DNA of 64,000 nucleotides from positions 248,001 to 312,000 of the forward strand of contig CAVZSF010000002.1 in assembly GCA_963777895.1 (NCBI GenBank), written 5' to 3'. The stretch's first letter is position 1; the number at the start of each line of letters is the position of its first letter. Position numbers and translations under genes: made by a program. The notes under the pieces were generated by a model. That model saw only the letters and a list, made by a program, of their open reading frames with translations. It had not been told where the DNA came from and ran no database searches. The stretch is from UBA2241 sp963777895. Lineage in GTDB: Bacteria > Actinomycetota > Thermoleophilia > UBA2241. This document shows positions 9,390 to 17,955 of the stretch, one piece after another.

Positions 9390-10457
9390 ATGGACCGCGC
9401 CACGATCGTCACTGACACCGCCGCCATCGCCGAGAACACCCGCAAGGTGAAGGAAGCACTCGGCGGTATCGACGTCGTCGCCGTCACGAAGTGCACGTGC
9501 GGGTCGCCGGAGGTGGGGAAGGCGATGCTGGCCGGCGGCGCCGTGGCGCTCGGCGAGTCGCGGCACGAGAACGCCGAACGGCTGCGCGCCGCCGGCATCG
9601 ACGCGCCGATCTGGCTGTTGCGCGCCCCGGCGCTCGAGCGGGCGGCCGAGACGGTGCGCCTCTTCGATCTCTCGCTCGCCAGCGAGCTCGAGACCTGCGA
9701 GGCGCTCGACCAGGCGGCCGCCGCCCTCGGGCGTGCGCACCAGGTGCTGGCCATGGTCGATCTCGGCGACCTGCGCGAAGGCATGCTGCCCGACGAGTTG
9801 CCCGCGTTCGCCGACGCCGTGGAGCGGCTCGACCACGTCGAGCTCGCCGGCGTCGGCGTCAACCTCACCTGCTACGGCGCCGTCATGCCCGACGAGCGCA
9901 ACATGACAGAGCTCGTCGAGCTCGCACGCCAGACGCAGGCCCAGCTCGGCCGTCCCCTCGTCGTGGGCGGCGGCAACTCCGGAAGCATCGGCATGATCGC
10001 CTCCGGCCGCATGCCGGCCGGCATCACGGTGTTGCGGGTCGGCGAGACGATCCTGCACGGCGTCGACACGCTGACGCGCGAGCCCATCCTGGGCCTGCAC
10101 ACCCATGTCTTCGAGCTGGCCGCGCCAGTCATCGAGTGCAAGGTCAAGCCGAGCATGCCGCGCGGCGAGGTCGCCCAGGATGCCTACGGCAACAGTCCGA
10201 CCTTCGAGGATCGGGGCGACCGGTGCCGCGCCATCCTCGCACTCGGCCGCCAGGACGTGATGCCCGAGTACCTGACGCCGCTCGACTCCGGTGTCGAGAT
10301 CCTCGGCGCGTCCAGCGACCATCTCATCGTCGACGTCGAGGAGATGGCCGCACCGCCGCGCCTCGGCGACCTCCTCCGCTTCCGCCCCAACTACGCTGCC
10401 ACCGTGCAGCTCTTCACGTCACCCTACGTCCACAAGGTGTTCACTCCGCCGGCCTGA
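9390..10457 (+). CDS. orr: Ornithine racemase (PLP-dependent, alanine racemase fold)
   Basis: A 355-residue fold-III PLP enzyme. VVAVTKCTCGSPEV contains the PLP lysine; LGESRHENAERL, VDLGDLREGM, VGGGNSGS and the C-terminal YGNSPTFEDRGDR region match the ornithine/alanine racemase N-terminal-domain family used in ornithine fermentation. It converts L- to D-ornithine, the substrate of the aminomutase at the start of the window. ATG 9390 has a GGAGGG ribosome binding site three bases before it. The reading frame stays open upstream to 8757, but that part is antisense to the glycosyltransferase gene. A COG2403 gene follows after 44 bases. Confidence 0.85.
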   Translation: MDRATIVTDTAAIAENTRKVKEALGGIDVVAVTKCTCGSPEVGKAMLAGGAVALGESRHENAERLRAAGIDAPIWLLRAPALERAAETVRLFDLSLASELETCEALDQAAAALGRAHQVLAMVDLGDLREGMLPDELPAFADAVERLDHVELAGVGVNLTCYGAVMPDERNMTELVELARQTQAQLGRPLVVGGGNSGSIGMIASGRMPAGITVLRVGETILHGVDTLTREPILGLHTHVFELAAPVIECKVKPSMPRGEVAQDAYGNSPTFEDRGDRCRAILALGRQDVMPEYLTPLDSGVEILGASSDHLIVDVEEMAAPPRLGDLLRFRPNYAATVQLFTSPYVHKVFTPPA

Positions 10458-10501
10458 CATCGGATCGTGGCGCGGAGGGACCTGAAACCACAGGAGTGAG
10501 C

Positions 10502-11824
10502 ATGGCAGACCGCACGAAAGTCCTGATCATGGGGGCCGCAGGCCGCGACTTCCACAACTTCAACACCTACTTCCGCGACAACGAGAAGTACGAGGTCGTG
10601 GCCTTCACGGCGACGCAGATCCCGTACATCAACGACCGCAAGTACCCGGCCGAGCTGGCCGGAAAGCTGTACCCGGAAGGCATCCCGATCCACGACGAGT
10701 CCGAGATGCCGGCGCTCGTCAAGAAGCACGGCGTGGAGCAAGTCGTGTTCGCCTACAGCGACGTGCCTTACGAGTATGTGATGCACCGGTCGGCGCTGGC
10801 GAACGCGCTCGGCGCCGACTTCCGACTGCTAGGCCCCGATCACGTGATGGTGAAGAGCACCAAGCCCGTGATCGCGGTCTGCGCGGTCCGCACCGGCGCC
10901 GGCAAGAGCCAGACCAGCCGCAAGATCCAGACCATGCTGCGCGAGGCTGGCAAGAAGGTCGTCTCGATCCGCCACCCCATGCCGTACGGCGACCTCGTCA
11001 AGCAGCGCGTACAGCGCTACGCCACCGTCGAGGACCTCGCCAAGCACGAGTGCACCATCGAAGAGATGGAAGAGTACGAGCCGCACGTCGTGGCCGGCAA
11101 CGTGATCTACGCCGGTGTCGACTACGAGGCGATCCTGCGCGAGGCCGAGAAGGAGGCCGACGTCATCCTCTGGGACGGCGGCAACAACGACTTCTCGTTC
11201 TATAAGGCCGACCTCTACATCACCGTCGCCGACCCGCACCGTCCCGGCAACGGCCTCGTGTACTACCCGGGTGAGGTCAACCTGCGCCTCGCCGACGTCG
11301 TCGTGCTCAACAAGATCGATACCGCCGATCGCGCAGGTATCGAGGCCGAGCTCGAGGCGGTGCGTTCGGTCAACCCGACGGCGCAGATCATCATGGGCGC
11401 CTCGCCGGTGACGGTCGACAAGCCCGAGATGGTCAAGGGCAAGCGCGTGCTGGTCGTCGAGGACGGGCCCACGCTCACCCACGGCGAGATGAAGTACGGC
11501 GCCGGCACCGTCGCTGCGCGACAGCTCGGCGCCGCCGAGTTCATCGATCCACGCCCGTTCGCCACGGGCGAGATCAAGGCGACCTTCGACAAGTATCCGA
11601 ACGTCGGTGTCCTGCTTCCCGCGATGGGCTACTCCGACCAGCAGCTCAAGGACCTGGAGACGACCATCAACGCCTCCGGCGCCGACGTGGTCGTCATCGG
11701 CACGCCGATGGACCTGCGCCGCATCATCGACATCAAGCTGCCCGCCGTGCAGGTCAAGTACGACCTGCAGGAGATCGGCAGCCCGACGCTCACCGACGTC
11801 CTCAGCGAGCGCGGCTTCATCTGA
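10502..11824 (+). CDS. COG2403-family GTPase, cyclic 2,3-diphosphoglycerate synthetase-like
   Basis: A 440-residue protein with an N-terminal Rossmann-like segment (VLIMGAAGRDFHNFN), a P-loop at about residues 128-136 (RTGAGKSQTSRK) and a base-specificity motif VVLNKID (NKxD). It matches the COG2403 group, whose archaeal members include cyclic 2,3-diphosphoglycerate synthetase. In bacteria the role is unclear. Location between ornithine racemase and ornithine carbamoyltransferase suggests a link to ornithine or carbamoyl-phosphate metabolism; that is inference. ATG 10502 is preceded by CAGGAG, and a strong terminator follows the stop. Confidence 0.75.
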   Translation: MADRTKVLIMGAAGRDFHNFNTYFRDNEKYEVVAFTATQIPYINDRKYPAELAGKLYPEGIPIHDESEMPALVKKHGVEQVVFAYSDVPYEYVMHRSALANALGADFRLLGPDHVMVKSTKPVIAVCAVRTGAGKSQTSRKIQTMLREAGKKVVSIRHPMPYGDLVKQRVQRYATVEDLAKHECTIEEMEEYEPHVVAGNVIYAGVDYEAILREAEKEADVILWDGGNNDFSFYKADLYITVADPHRPGNGLVYYPGEVNLRLADVVVLNKIDTADRAGIEAELEAVRSVNPTAQIIMGASPVTVDKPEMVKGKRVLVVEDGPTLTHGEMKYGAGTVAARQLGAAEFIDPRPFATGEIKATFDKYPNVGVLLPAMGYSDQQLKDLETTINASGADVVVIGTPMDLRRIIDIKLPAVQVKYDLQEIGSPTLTDVLSERGFI

Positions 11825-11841
11825 TACGCTGCCGCGAGCAT

Positions 11842-11873
11842 GGGGCGGCGGGACTGGTTCGTCCCGCCGCCCC
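11842..11873 (+). terminator. Hairpin terminator after the COG2403 gene
   Basis: A perfect 13-bp stem (GGGGCGGCGGGAC / GTCCCGCCGCCCC) with loop TGGTTC, followed by TCTTGCTTTC. It separates orr-COG2403 from the carbamoyltransferase gene. Confidence 0.85.
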
Positions 11874-11909
11874 TCTTGCTTTCACCGACGTCACGCCAGG
11901 GGGGACCTC

Positions 11910-12896
11910 ATGACAGACTCGACCATCAGTGACGGCATCGACCAGCTCGCCGCACGCATCGAGGCGCTCGGGCTGAAGGGCCGCAGCTTCCTCACCATCC
12001 ACGACTGCACTCCCGAACAGGTCGCGGCGCTGCTCGATCTGGCGGCGGAGCTCAAGGCGATGCAGAAGGCCGGCGCGCCGGCTCCGCTGCTCGCCGGCCG
12101 CGCCGTGGCCATGATCTTCATGAAGACCTCGACGCGCACGCGCATGAGCTTCGAGGTCGGCATCAGCCAGCTCGGCGCCCAACCCATGTTCCTCAACGCC
12201 AACGACATCCAGCTCCGCGTCGGCGAGACGGTCAAGGACACGGCCAACGTGATGAGCCGCTACGTGGACGCCATCATGATCCGCACCTTCGCCCAGAAGG
12301 ACGTCGAGGATCTGGCGCGCTACGGGCAGATCCCGGTCATCAACGGGCTCACCGACGATCACCACCCCTGCCAGGGAATGGCCGACGCGCTGACGATCCG
12401 GGAGCACGTCGGCCGACTCGAGGGCGTCAAGCTGGTCTACTCGGGTGACGGCAACAACGTGGCGCACTCGCTCGCCGAGGTCGGCGCCAAGACGGGCATG
12501 CACGTCGTCATCTGCACCCCGGAGGGCTACCGCGCCGACAAGGCGATCGTCGAGCGGGCGCGGCAGGACGGCCTTCTGACGGGCGCGACCATCGAGACGA
12601 CCAGCGACTTGAAGTCGGCCGTGCGGGGCGCCGACGTCATCTACACCGACACGTTCACGAGCATGGGCCAGGAGGCCGAGCACGACGTCCGCCTGGCGGC
12701 CCTGCGCGACTACCAGGTCAACGCGGATCTGGTCGCGCTCGCGGGGCCGCAGGTCAAGGTCATGCACTGCCTGCCGGCACATTGGGGCGAGGAGATCACC
12801 GAGGACGTGCTGTACTCGCCGCACTCGGTCGCCTTCGACGAGGCTGAGAACCGGCTGCACGCCCAGAAGGCGATCATGGCGGCTGTGATCCGCTAG
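11910..12896 (+). CDS. argF: Ornithine carbamoyltransferase
   Basis: A 328-residue transcarbamylase. The carbamoyl-phosphate motif STRTRMSFE, the HPCQ motif (DDHHPCQGMAD), the SGDGNNVAHS segment and the ornithine-loop motif MHCLPAHWGEE mark it as an OTCase. It interconverts ornithine plus carbamoyl phosphate and citrulline. Whether it is anabolic (argF) or catabolic (arcB) cannot be told from sequence; being beside ornithine degradation genes makes a catabolic citrulline-to-ornithine role plausible. ATG 11910 has a strong GGGGGG-type site (11898-11904). Confidence 0.9.
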   Translation: MTDSTISDGIDQLAARIEALGLKGRSFLTIHDCTPEQVAALLDLAAELKAMQKAGAPAPLLAGRAVAMIFMKTSTRTRMSFEVGISQLGAQPMFLNANDIQLRVGETVKDTANVMSRYVDAIMIRTFAQKDVEDLARYGQIPVINGLTDDHHPCQGMADALTIREHVGRLEGVKLVYSGDGNNVAHSLAEVGAKTGMHVVICTPEGYRADKAIVERARQDGLLTGATIETTSDLKSAVRGADVIYTDTFTSMGQEAEHDVRLAALRDYQVNADLVALAGPQVKVMHCLPAHWGEEITEDVLYSPHSVAFDEAENRLHAQKAIMAAVIR

Positions 12897-13004
12897 CCGC
12901 CGCCACGCTGGACTACGCCGCTTGACGCGCGTCTCTCAAGGTGCAGGTGGAACCTTGCCGAAGTTATGAGCACCCAAGCGTGCATTCGAAGCTCTCTGCG
13001 TCCG

Positions 13005-13033
13005 TTTACTTCAACAAACCACCCACATATAGT
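13005..13033 (+). promoter_or_regulatory. Promoter TTTACT-N17-TATAGT for the first secreted protein
   Basis: -35 TTTACT (13005-13010), a 17-base spacer and -10 TATAGT (13028-13033), in an AT-richer pocket. Transcription would start near 13040, leaving a leader of about 90 bases. Confidence 0.7.
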
Positions 13034-13051
13034 GGGCGCCGTGGGAGGGAG

Positions 13052-13128
13052 CCCGCCGTCGGCGGGGGAGTGGCCGGTGCGTGGAGGGTCTTGACGCACC
13101 AGGCCTCAGGCGAATCGAAAGGGGTTCG
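13052..13128 (+). promoter_or_regulatory. Structured 5' leader with SD-sequestering hairpin
   Basis: Three consecutive stem-loops: CCCGCC/GGCGGG (13052-13066); GGCC-GGTGCGT paired with ACGCACC-a-GGCC (13072-13105); and CGAATC/GGTTCG (13111-13128, one G-T pair). The loop of the last holds part of the AAAGGGG ribosome binding site, and it ends two bases before the ATG. This could gate translation; no known riboswitch class was recognised. Confidence 0.45.
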
Positions 13129-13129
13129 T

Positions 13130-14446
13130 ATGGTGAAAGTCTCATCCAGGGTGGCTGTGGTCGTGCTGGCGTTGGTGCTCCTGCTGGTGATCACGGCACC
13201 GGCCTTCGCGCTGACGAACTCGTCCACGACCAAGCAGATCAGCCCCGGCCTTATGGAACGTGTCATCTGGGGCCAGACCCAAGTCTTCCAGTACCCGGTT
13301 CAGGTCACGCACGTCGGCAATCTCCACGTTGAGCTGAAGTTCAACCCGAACTACGACTCGAACTTCCTCAACGTCTTCATCTGGGACAACAACAACGTTT
13401 GCTTCGAGAACATCAACCAGGGCTGGTACACGATCAGCTCCGGCAAGTGCGTGGTCGACTACTGGGTGCCCAGCATCTCCGATGCCGGCAAGGAGGTCGT
13501 CAGCCCGGATCCCTACTCGACCGACGACGATCATCTGCTCGGTGACACCTACACGATCGTGGTCGTGTCCTACAACGATTGGGATTCGCGCTTCAGCATC
13601 TGGGGCTACGACTCGCAGACCGACGTGAACGCCGGGTATGGCACAAGCACGACCAATGAGAACAACTTCTACCTCGAGCAGTTCCGGTATCCGACGAGTG
13701 GCACCAAGCGGCTCATCGGCGTGCCGTACGGCTCGCCCTGGGACTTCAAGGTCATGTCGGAGGGCACGATCACCTGCGGTCTCGAGTTCCCGGCCGACGT
13801 GAAGAACAAGGTCGTGACCTACGATCCGGTGAACGCATCCGCCCCCGCCGTCTGGGAGCAGTACCTGTACGCCGGCGGCGATTGGGACACGGTCATCTCG
13901 GACTACGTGACGCCGAGCCCGAGCTTCTGGCCGAGCGAATGGGGCACGGCTCCAGACAACTGGTTCGGCCTCTACGACGACATCGACGTCTCTTCTGAGG
14001 CCGAGTTCGCCAAGCCGGGCACCACGTACCATTACTATCCGGACCTGGTCCTGAAGGCGGGCGACGCCTCACAGGGTCCGTTCGCGCCGCTCGCTGCGGG
14101 CGTCAAGACGATGGGCTACAAGGCGACGCTGACGTACCCCTGCAACATGAACATCACGAAGGCGCCGTCGTCCGCGGTCAAGGGCACAAAGGCGACCATC
14201 AAGGGAACGTTCGCCCTGAATGGCGACTGGGTCCCGACGGGCACGCGCGTCCAGGTGCAGTTCAAGGCCAAGGGCACGACTGCCTGGGTCACGAAGGCCC
14301 AGAACGTCAAGACCGGTGACAAGGGCGCCTGGAGCGTCAAGGTCACCATCAACAAGACCGGTTACTGGCGCGCCGTCGGTGTGGGCGACGAGGCCACCGG
14401 CCTGCAGTACGAGAGGTCGGCTTCGAAGACGATCAAGGCACGGTGA
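13130..14446 (+). CDS. Secreted protein with C-terminal Ig-like domain, unknown function
   Basis: A 438-residue exported protein. A positively charged start and hydrophobic run are followed by the signal-peptidase site APAFA (about residues 23-27). The mature part is rich in Tyr, Trp, Asn and Asp (for example WDNNNVCF, PSFWPSEWG), typical of extracellular beta-sandwich proteins. The last ~90 residues (from ITKAPSSAVKGTKATIKG to the end) look like an Ig-like/bacterial repeat domain. No catalytic motif was recognised. It has its own promoter, leader and terminator, and resembles the next gene in architecture, so both may be cell-surface or matrix proteins. Confidence 0.7.
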   Translation: MVKVSSRVAVVVLALVLLLVITAPAFALTNSSTTKQISPGLMERVIWGQTQVFQYPVQVTHVGNLHVELKFNPNYDSNFLNVFIWDNNNVCFENINQGWYTISSGKCVVDYWVPSISDAGKEVVSPDPYSTDDDHLLGDTYTIVVVSYNDWDSRFSIWGYDSQTDVNAGYGTSTTNENNFYLEQFRYPTSGTKRLIGVPYGSPWDFKVMSEGTITCGLEFPADVKNKVVTYDPVNASAPAVWEQYLYAGGDWDTVISDYVTPSPSFWPSEWGTAPDNWFGLYDDIDVSSEAEFAKPGTTYHYYPDLVLKAGDASQGPFAPLAAGVKTMGYKATLTYPCNMNITKAPSSAVKGTKATIKGTFALNGDWVPTGTRVQVQFKAKGTTAWVTKAQNVKTGDKGAWSVKVTINKTGYWRAVGVGDEATGLQYERSASKTIKAR

Positions 14447-14505
14447 GCGACGGCGCTCGCCAGCGAGAAGGAAGCGTCAGCGACCTAGTGTGATGGCAAC
14501 CACCA

Positions 14506-14536
14506 GCGGCGGGGCCCCTTCAGCGGGCCCCGCCGC
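14506..14536 (+). terminator. Hairpin terminator after the first secreted protein
   Basis: A perfect 12-bp GC stem (GCGGCGGGGCCC / GGGCCCCGCCGC) with a 7-base loop, 60 bases after the stop. The tail GTCGTCTATCT is only weakly U-rich. Confidence 0.7.
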
Positions 14537-14629
14537 GTCGTCTATCTGGGCGACGCCAATGAGGGGCGGACCCGCGTGGCTACTGCGATACTGGCACGGG
14601 TGAGCGCACCATGCTGAGGCTTGAGTACA

Positions 14630-14659
14630 TTTACAGTGCTCCGGCCCTGCCCGTATACT
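14630..14659 (+). promoter_or_regulatory. Promoter TTTACA-N18-TATACT for the second secreted protein
   Basis: -35 TTTACA (14630-14635), an 18-base spacer and -10 TATACT (14654-14659). It lies about 190 bases upstream of the ATG at 14850. Confidence 0.7.
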
Positions 14660-14849
14660 CGTAGCCGCCGAACGGGCTGTGGGCACGGCATGTACTGTAG
14701 GCGTGGAGAGGGGTGATCGCTCAGGAGGTGTCGGTAGCTTGGCTCCCCAGTGCTGTTCGGCGGGGAGTGGTGCAAGACCCCAGGGGCGGGGGCGCCGCCC
14801 GATCAGCAAATGGTCAGACCACAATCAGTCTAGACGGGGGGGAATCTGC
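14660..14849 (+). other. Long untranslated leader, no gene
   Basis: About 185 bases between the promoter and ATG 14850 with no credible coding frame. It is G-rich with several possible short stems and ends in a strong GGGGGGAA ribosome binding site (14836-14843). I could not match it to a riboswitch family. Confidence 0.4.
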
Positions 14850-15831
14850 ATGAAGAACAAGTCACTTCGTTTGATGGTGCTGGGCATGGTCGTCGTGCTC
14901 GCACTGCTCGTCTTCGTGCCCACGGCCTCGGCGAGCATGGTCACGAAGATCATGCTCGCCCAGGAGAACGTGGAGGTGTACGAGTGGACGGCGCCGTCCA
15001 ACGGCCAGCTGTGGGTCAAGGTCGATTGGCTGGACCATAACGGCGTCGCGTCGTCATACCCGGTCTCCGAGGTCGACGCCGGCATCATTGGTCCCTCGGG
15101 GCAGGGCAACTACGTCGACTTCGACGTCAAGTCGCTGTACTCGGGCGTCAACGGCAACACAGGCACGCAGACCGTCAGCAGCGGCAAGACCTACTACATT
15201 GCCGTGTTCCCGTGGTTCGACGACTGCACCGCCACCGTCACCATGAAGCTGGGTGGCTCGGGCGGTACCAACATCACCGCCACGCGCCTCAGCGACGGCG
15301 CCACGGTGACCTCGCCCCAGACCGTCGCGGCGACTGGCGCCAACGGTGAGGTGTATCTGCCGAGCACGGGCGACTGGATCAGTACGTTCCAGTACTGGCC
15401 GGGCACGGCGTCCGAGTACTACGCCTGCTGGAACGACTACGTTTACGAGCGCATCGCCGGCAGCACGTACGACACGCTCGCCGAAGCCTACGCGATGATC
15501 TGGTACCAGACGGCCAGTGGTCTGCAGGCTCCGACCCGTGCGACGCTGACCGCGCCGGGCGCCCCGCAGGGCCCGCACGCGCAGAAGTGGTACGCGATCG
15601 GACCGCAGATCTGGCCTGCCGCCACTGTGCCGAACCTCGTGGATGGCCTGGGCAACGTGAAGCCGGGCGCGGTCGCCGCGACCAAGGCACCCGCCTGGTA
15701 CACGTACGCATATGAGGACAGCGAGCGTGACCACGCAGAAGCCCGCATACTTCTGGTCCAACTTCACGAACGCAGCGGCGAGCAAGCGCAACTACTCGGC
15801 CTCGACGGCCACTGGTTCTTCGCTCAGTGCC

Positions 15832-16077
15832 AAGTTCTCAGGCACCAGCATCACGTGGGTCTACACGAAGGGCAGAGGCTACGCTCGAGCCAATGTGAGC
15901 ATTGACGGCGGCGCTCCGACTGTGGTGTCTCAGTACGACGCTGCCGGCTTCTGCCTACAAGAATGAGACCACCTTCGGTGGTCTCGGCGCGGGCGATCAC
16001 ACCATCACGATCACCAACGCCGGCAAGGACCCGGCGGGGTCTACCAACACGACGCTGTCTCACGACGCCTTCCTGGC
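15832..16077 (+). repeat. C-terminal repeat domain, copy 1
   Basis: Codes for the first GTSITWVYTKGRGY...LSHDAF domain after frame correction. It is about 246 bases and closely related to copy 2 at 16229. Confidence 0.7.
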
Positions 16078-16228
16078 CAAGGGTCTGGGGGATGCCTCTG
16101 ACCCGACTCCGTGGATGGAGAACAACTACGACGGTATGACGACCTACCAGTGGCCGACGTTCTCCAATATCGGCTCCAACGGGGGTACGTACTGCGTCGA
16201 GACTGCCACAGGCGCGGTCTTCGCGTGC

Positions 16229-16478
16229 GAGTTCAAGGGCACGAGCGTCCAGTGGGTCTACACGAAGGGCAGGGGCTACGGCCAGCGCCAGGGTGTACAT
16301 CGACGGCGTCGACAAGGGGCTGGTCAGCCAGTACAACTCAGCCGGCTTCGCATATGCGCAGTCCACGACCTTTGGTGGTCTCGCCGACACGACGCACATC
16401 ATCATGATCACCAATGCCGGTAAGGATCCGGCCGGTTCGACGAACACCACGCTCTCGCACGATGCGTTCGTCGTGACG
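16229..16478 (+). repeat. C-terminal repeat domain, copy 2
   Basis: Codes for GTSVQWVYTKGRGY...LSHDAF. The NAGKDPAGSTNTTLSHDAF stretch is identical in both copies. Confidence 0.7.
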
Positions 16479-16524
16479 GGCTCGGGCGCCGGGACGATCC
16501 AGAACTAGGCCAATAGAGCTGGAG

Positions 16525-17658
16525 ATGTCCGAAAACGAGAGCCAGCACGTGCAGTACGAAGGCTCTTGTGCGGGAAGTGGCAGGGCGCGAAGGGCGTTCC
16601 GTTCGGGACGCCCTTCGCGCCCGTGCCCGCGCTCACGCCGTCCCGCTGACGGCGTTCCTCGAGTTGACGAAGCGGTGCAACCTCTCCTGCTACCACTGCT
16701 ACGTGGCCGGAGATAGAGCGGAGATGGGCACCGAGCGCTGGCTCGAGCTGATCGACGAGCTGGAGGCAGAGGGCTCCCTGCACATCAGCCTGACCGGCGG
16801 AGAACTCGGTCTGCGTCGCGATTGGCTGGCCATCGCGCAGCGGGTCAAGCAGCGGCATATGACCTTGACCGTTCTCACGAACGGGACGCTCTTCAGCAGA
16901 CGAGGATGTCTCGGCGCTGGCTTCCCTGCGGCCGTTTCTCGTGTCTCGTGAGCCTCTACGGTGGCACGGCCGCGGCTCACGACGAAGTGACCGGTGTGGA
17001 TGGTTCGTTCGATCGCAGTGTCGCAACATTGGTCGGGCTGCGACGGCACGGCGTGCGGTGTCGCATCGCGTGCACCCTCATGCCTTCTACGTCTCCCGCA
17101 GGTCTCGAAGATCATTGAGTTGTCGAAGCATCTCGACTGCGAGTACCAATTCGACCCGACGGTGGCTCCCCGCAGCGATGGGGACGCATCCGTCCTGAGG
17201 TACCGTCTTCCCGCTGAAGGGGTACGGCAGTTCTTCCTGAGCGACAGGGCTCTCGAGAAGACGCGTGAGGGGCGATTGGCGATACACCCGGGGGAGCTGC
17301 CGGACCGCCAGTTGGGCAACTGCGGCGCAGGCGTCGCGTCACTGCACATTGAGTCCAACGGCGATCTCCTGGCGTGCATCGGGCTTCGGCCCGCGATTCG
17401 GAAACGTCGTCCGATCGTCCGTTTCGTGAGGTGTGGCACGGCTCTCAGGCCGAGCGGCACCGGCTGGAGATGCAGCGGCCGCTTGACGAGTGCCTGGCGT
17501 GTGATCTGCGTACGCTCTGCACCGTCCGCTGTCCTCGTCTGGCCGTGCACGAGACGGGGACGTTGTCCGGCAAGAGCACGAGAGCATGTGAACTGGCTGA
17601 GATCAACGTGGAGCTACGAAACGCTGTGCGAGCCTTGCAGAACGGTGTGCAGTCGTGA
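16525..17658 (+). pseudogene. SPASM-domain radical SAM peptide-modifying enzyme, several +1 frameshifts as written
   Basis: The N-terminal part carries the radical SAM cluster CNLSCYHC (CxxxCxxC) and LTGGE. The C-terminal part has a SPASM array (NCGAG, LLACIGL, ECLACDLRTLCTVRCP, RACELAE) for extra Fe-S clusters. The frame must be shifted by one skipped base near 16898, 16947, 17092, 17390 and 17412 to read one protein (FSDEDV...VSLYGG...STLPQVSKIIELS...GLRPRFGNVVDRPFREVW). A further extra T near 16567 would join it to ATG 16525; otherwise it starts at GTG 16568. Such enzymes install thioether, epimer or C-C crosslinks in ribosomal peptides. The neighbours (precursor, kinase, PqqD, peptidase) fit that role. 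Confidence 0.8.
16583..16622 (+). other. 15-bp perfect hairpin at the start of the radical SAM gene
   Basis: GGGCGCGAAGGGCGT pairs perfectly with ACGCCCTTCGCGCCC across a 10-base loop, 75 bases after the secreted-protein stop. It lacks a U tract and lies inside the radical SAM reading frame, so it may be an attenuator or a terminator overlapping coding sequence. Confidence 0.6.
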
Positions 17659-17718
17659 TATCAACACTCACAGCTATCTATCGTGAACTTGTCCTTTCAC
17701 TCAGGGGGGTCAGCCTTC

Positions 17719-17955
17719 ATGAAGAAACCGTATGAGAAGCCTTCGGTGACGACTGACAGCGTGTTCGAGACGCTGGCGTTGGGTTGCACGTACTTCACGA
17801 TCGCCGACCCAGGGTGCGATTCCGACTCGGTCCGAGGGATGCCCAGCTGCTCAACTCCTGACGGCTTCGATCCAACTGGTGACGACGGGCGAGTTCCGCA
17901 AGGTGCTCGCCCGTCGTCGTTTCATGCTCCAGTCGTGAGCGATCGGCCGCAGTGA
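17719..17955 (+). CDS. Candidate RiPP precursor peptide
   Basis: ATG 17719 has a strong AGGGGGG site (17703-17709). The leader MKKPYEKPSVTTDSVFETLA has the YxxP pattern that RRE/PqqD-type proteins bind in lasso and related precursors. The core side starts LGCTYFTIADPGCDSD, with Cys at residues 23, 33 and 44. As written the frame runs 78 residues to 17955, through a strong terminator and into the kinase start. A real precursor would more likely end earlier. TGA at 17859-17861 in another frame (after QLLNS) lies 20 bases before the terminator and would need two skipped bases, plausible in this shift-prone stretch. The N-terminus is reliable; the C-terminus is not. Confidence 0.65.
   Translation: MKKPYEKPSVTTDSVFETLALGCTYFTIADPGCDSDSVRGMPSCSTPDGFDPTGDDGRVPQGARPSSFHAPVVSDRPQ
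17881..17918 (+). terminator. Terminator/attenuator between precursor and modification genes
   Basis: A perfect 13-bp stem (GACGACGGGCGAG / CTCGCCCGTCGTC) with a 12-base loop, followed by GTTTC. A partial terminator here would give high precursor and low enzyme expression. Confidence 0.75.

Larger units (their letters stand above)
14850..16508 (+). pseudogene. Secreted protein with two C-terminal repeat domains, broken by three +1 frameshifts as written
   Basis: A signal peptide (charged start, hydrophobic stretch, ASAS site near residue 30) opens a beta-rich exported protein. The first frame runs to about 15715. Skipping one base near 15700-15720, one at 15952 (GGC TTC t GCC) and one at 16286 (GGC CAG c GCC) gives one continuous ~552-residue protein ending in GSGAGTIQN. 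The corrected C-terminus holds two ~82-residue repeats with the shared core WVYTKGRGY, SQY..AGFAY, TTFGGL and NAGKDPAGSTNTTLSHDAF. The repeats confirm where the second and third extra bases are. The three insertions add up to one codon. Function is unknown; a surface adhesin or carbohydrate-binding role is possible. Confidence 0.65.

Noticed and set aside
14700..14790. ydaO/c-di-AMP-type riboswitch upstream of the second secreted protein
   Set aside because: Short GGAGG and GGTAG stretches recall it, but the conserved core order could not be found.
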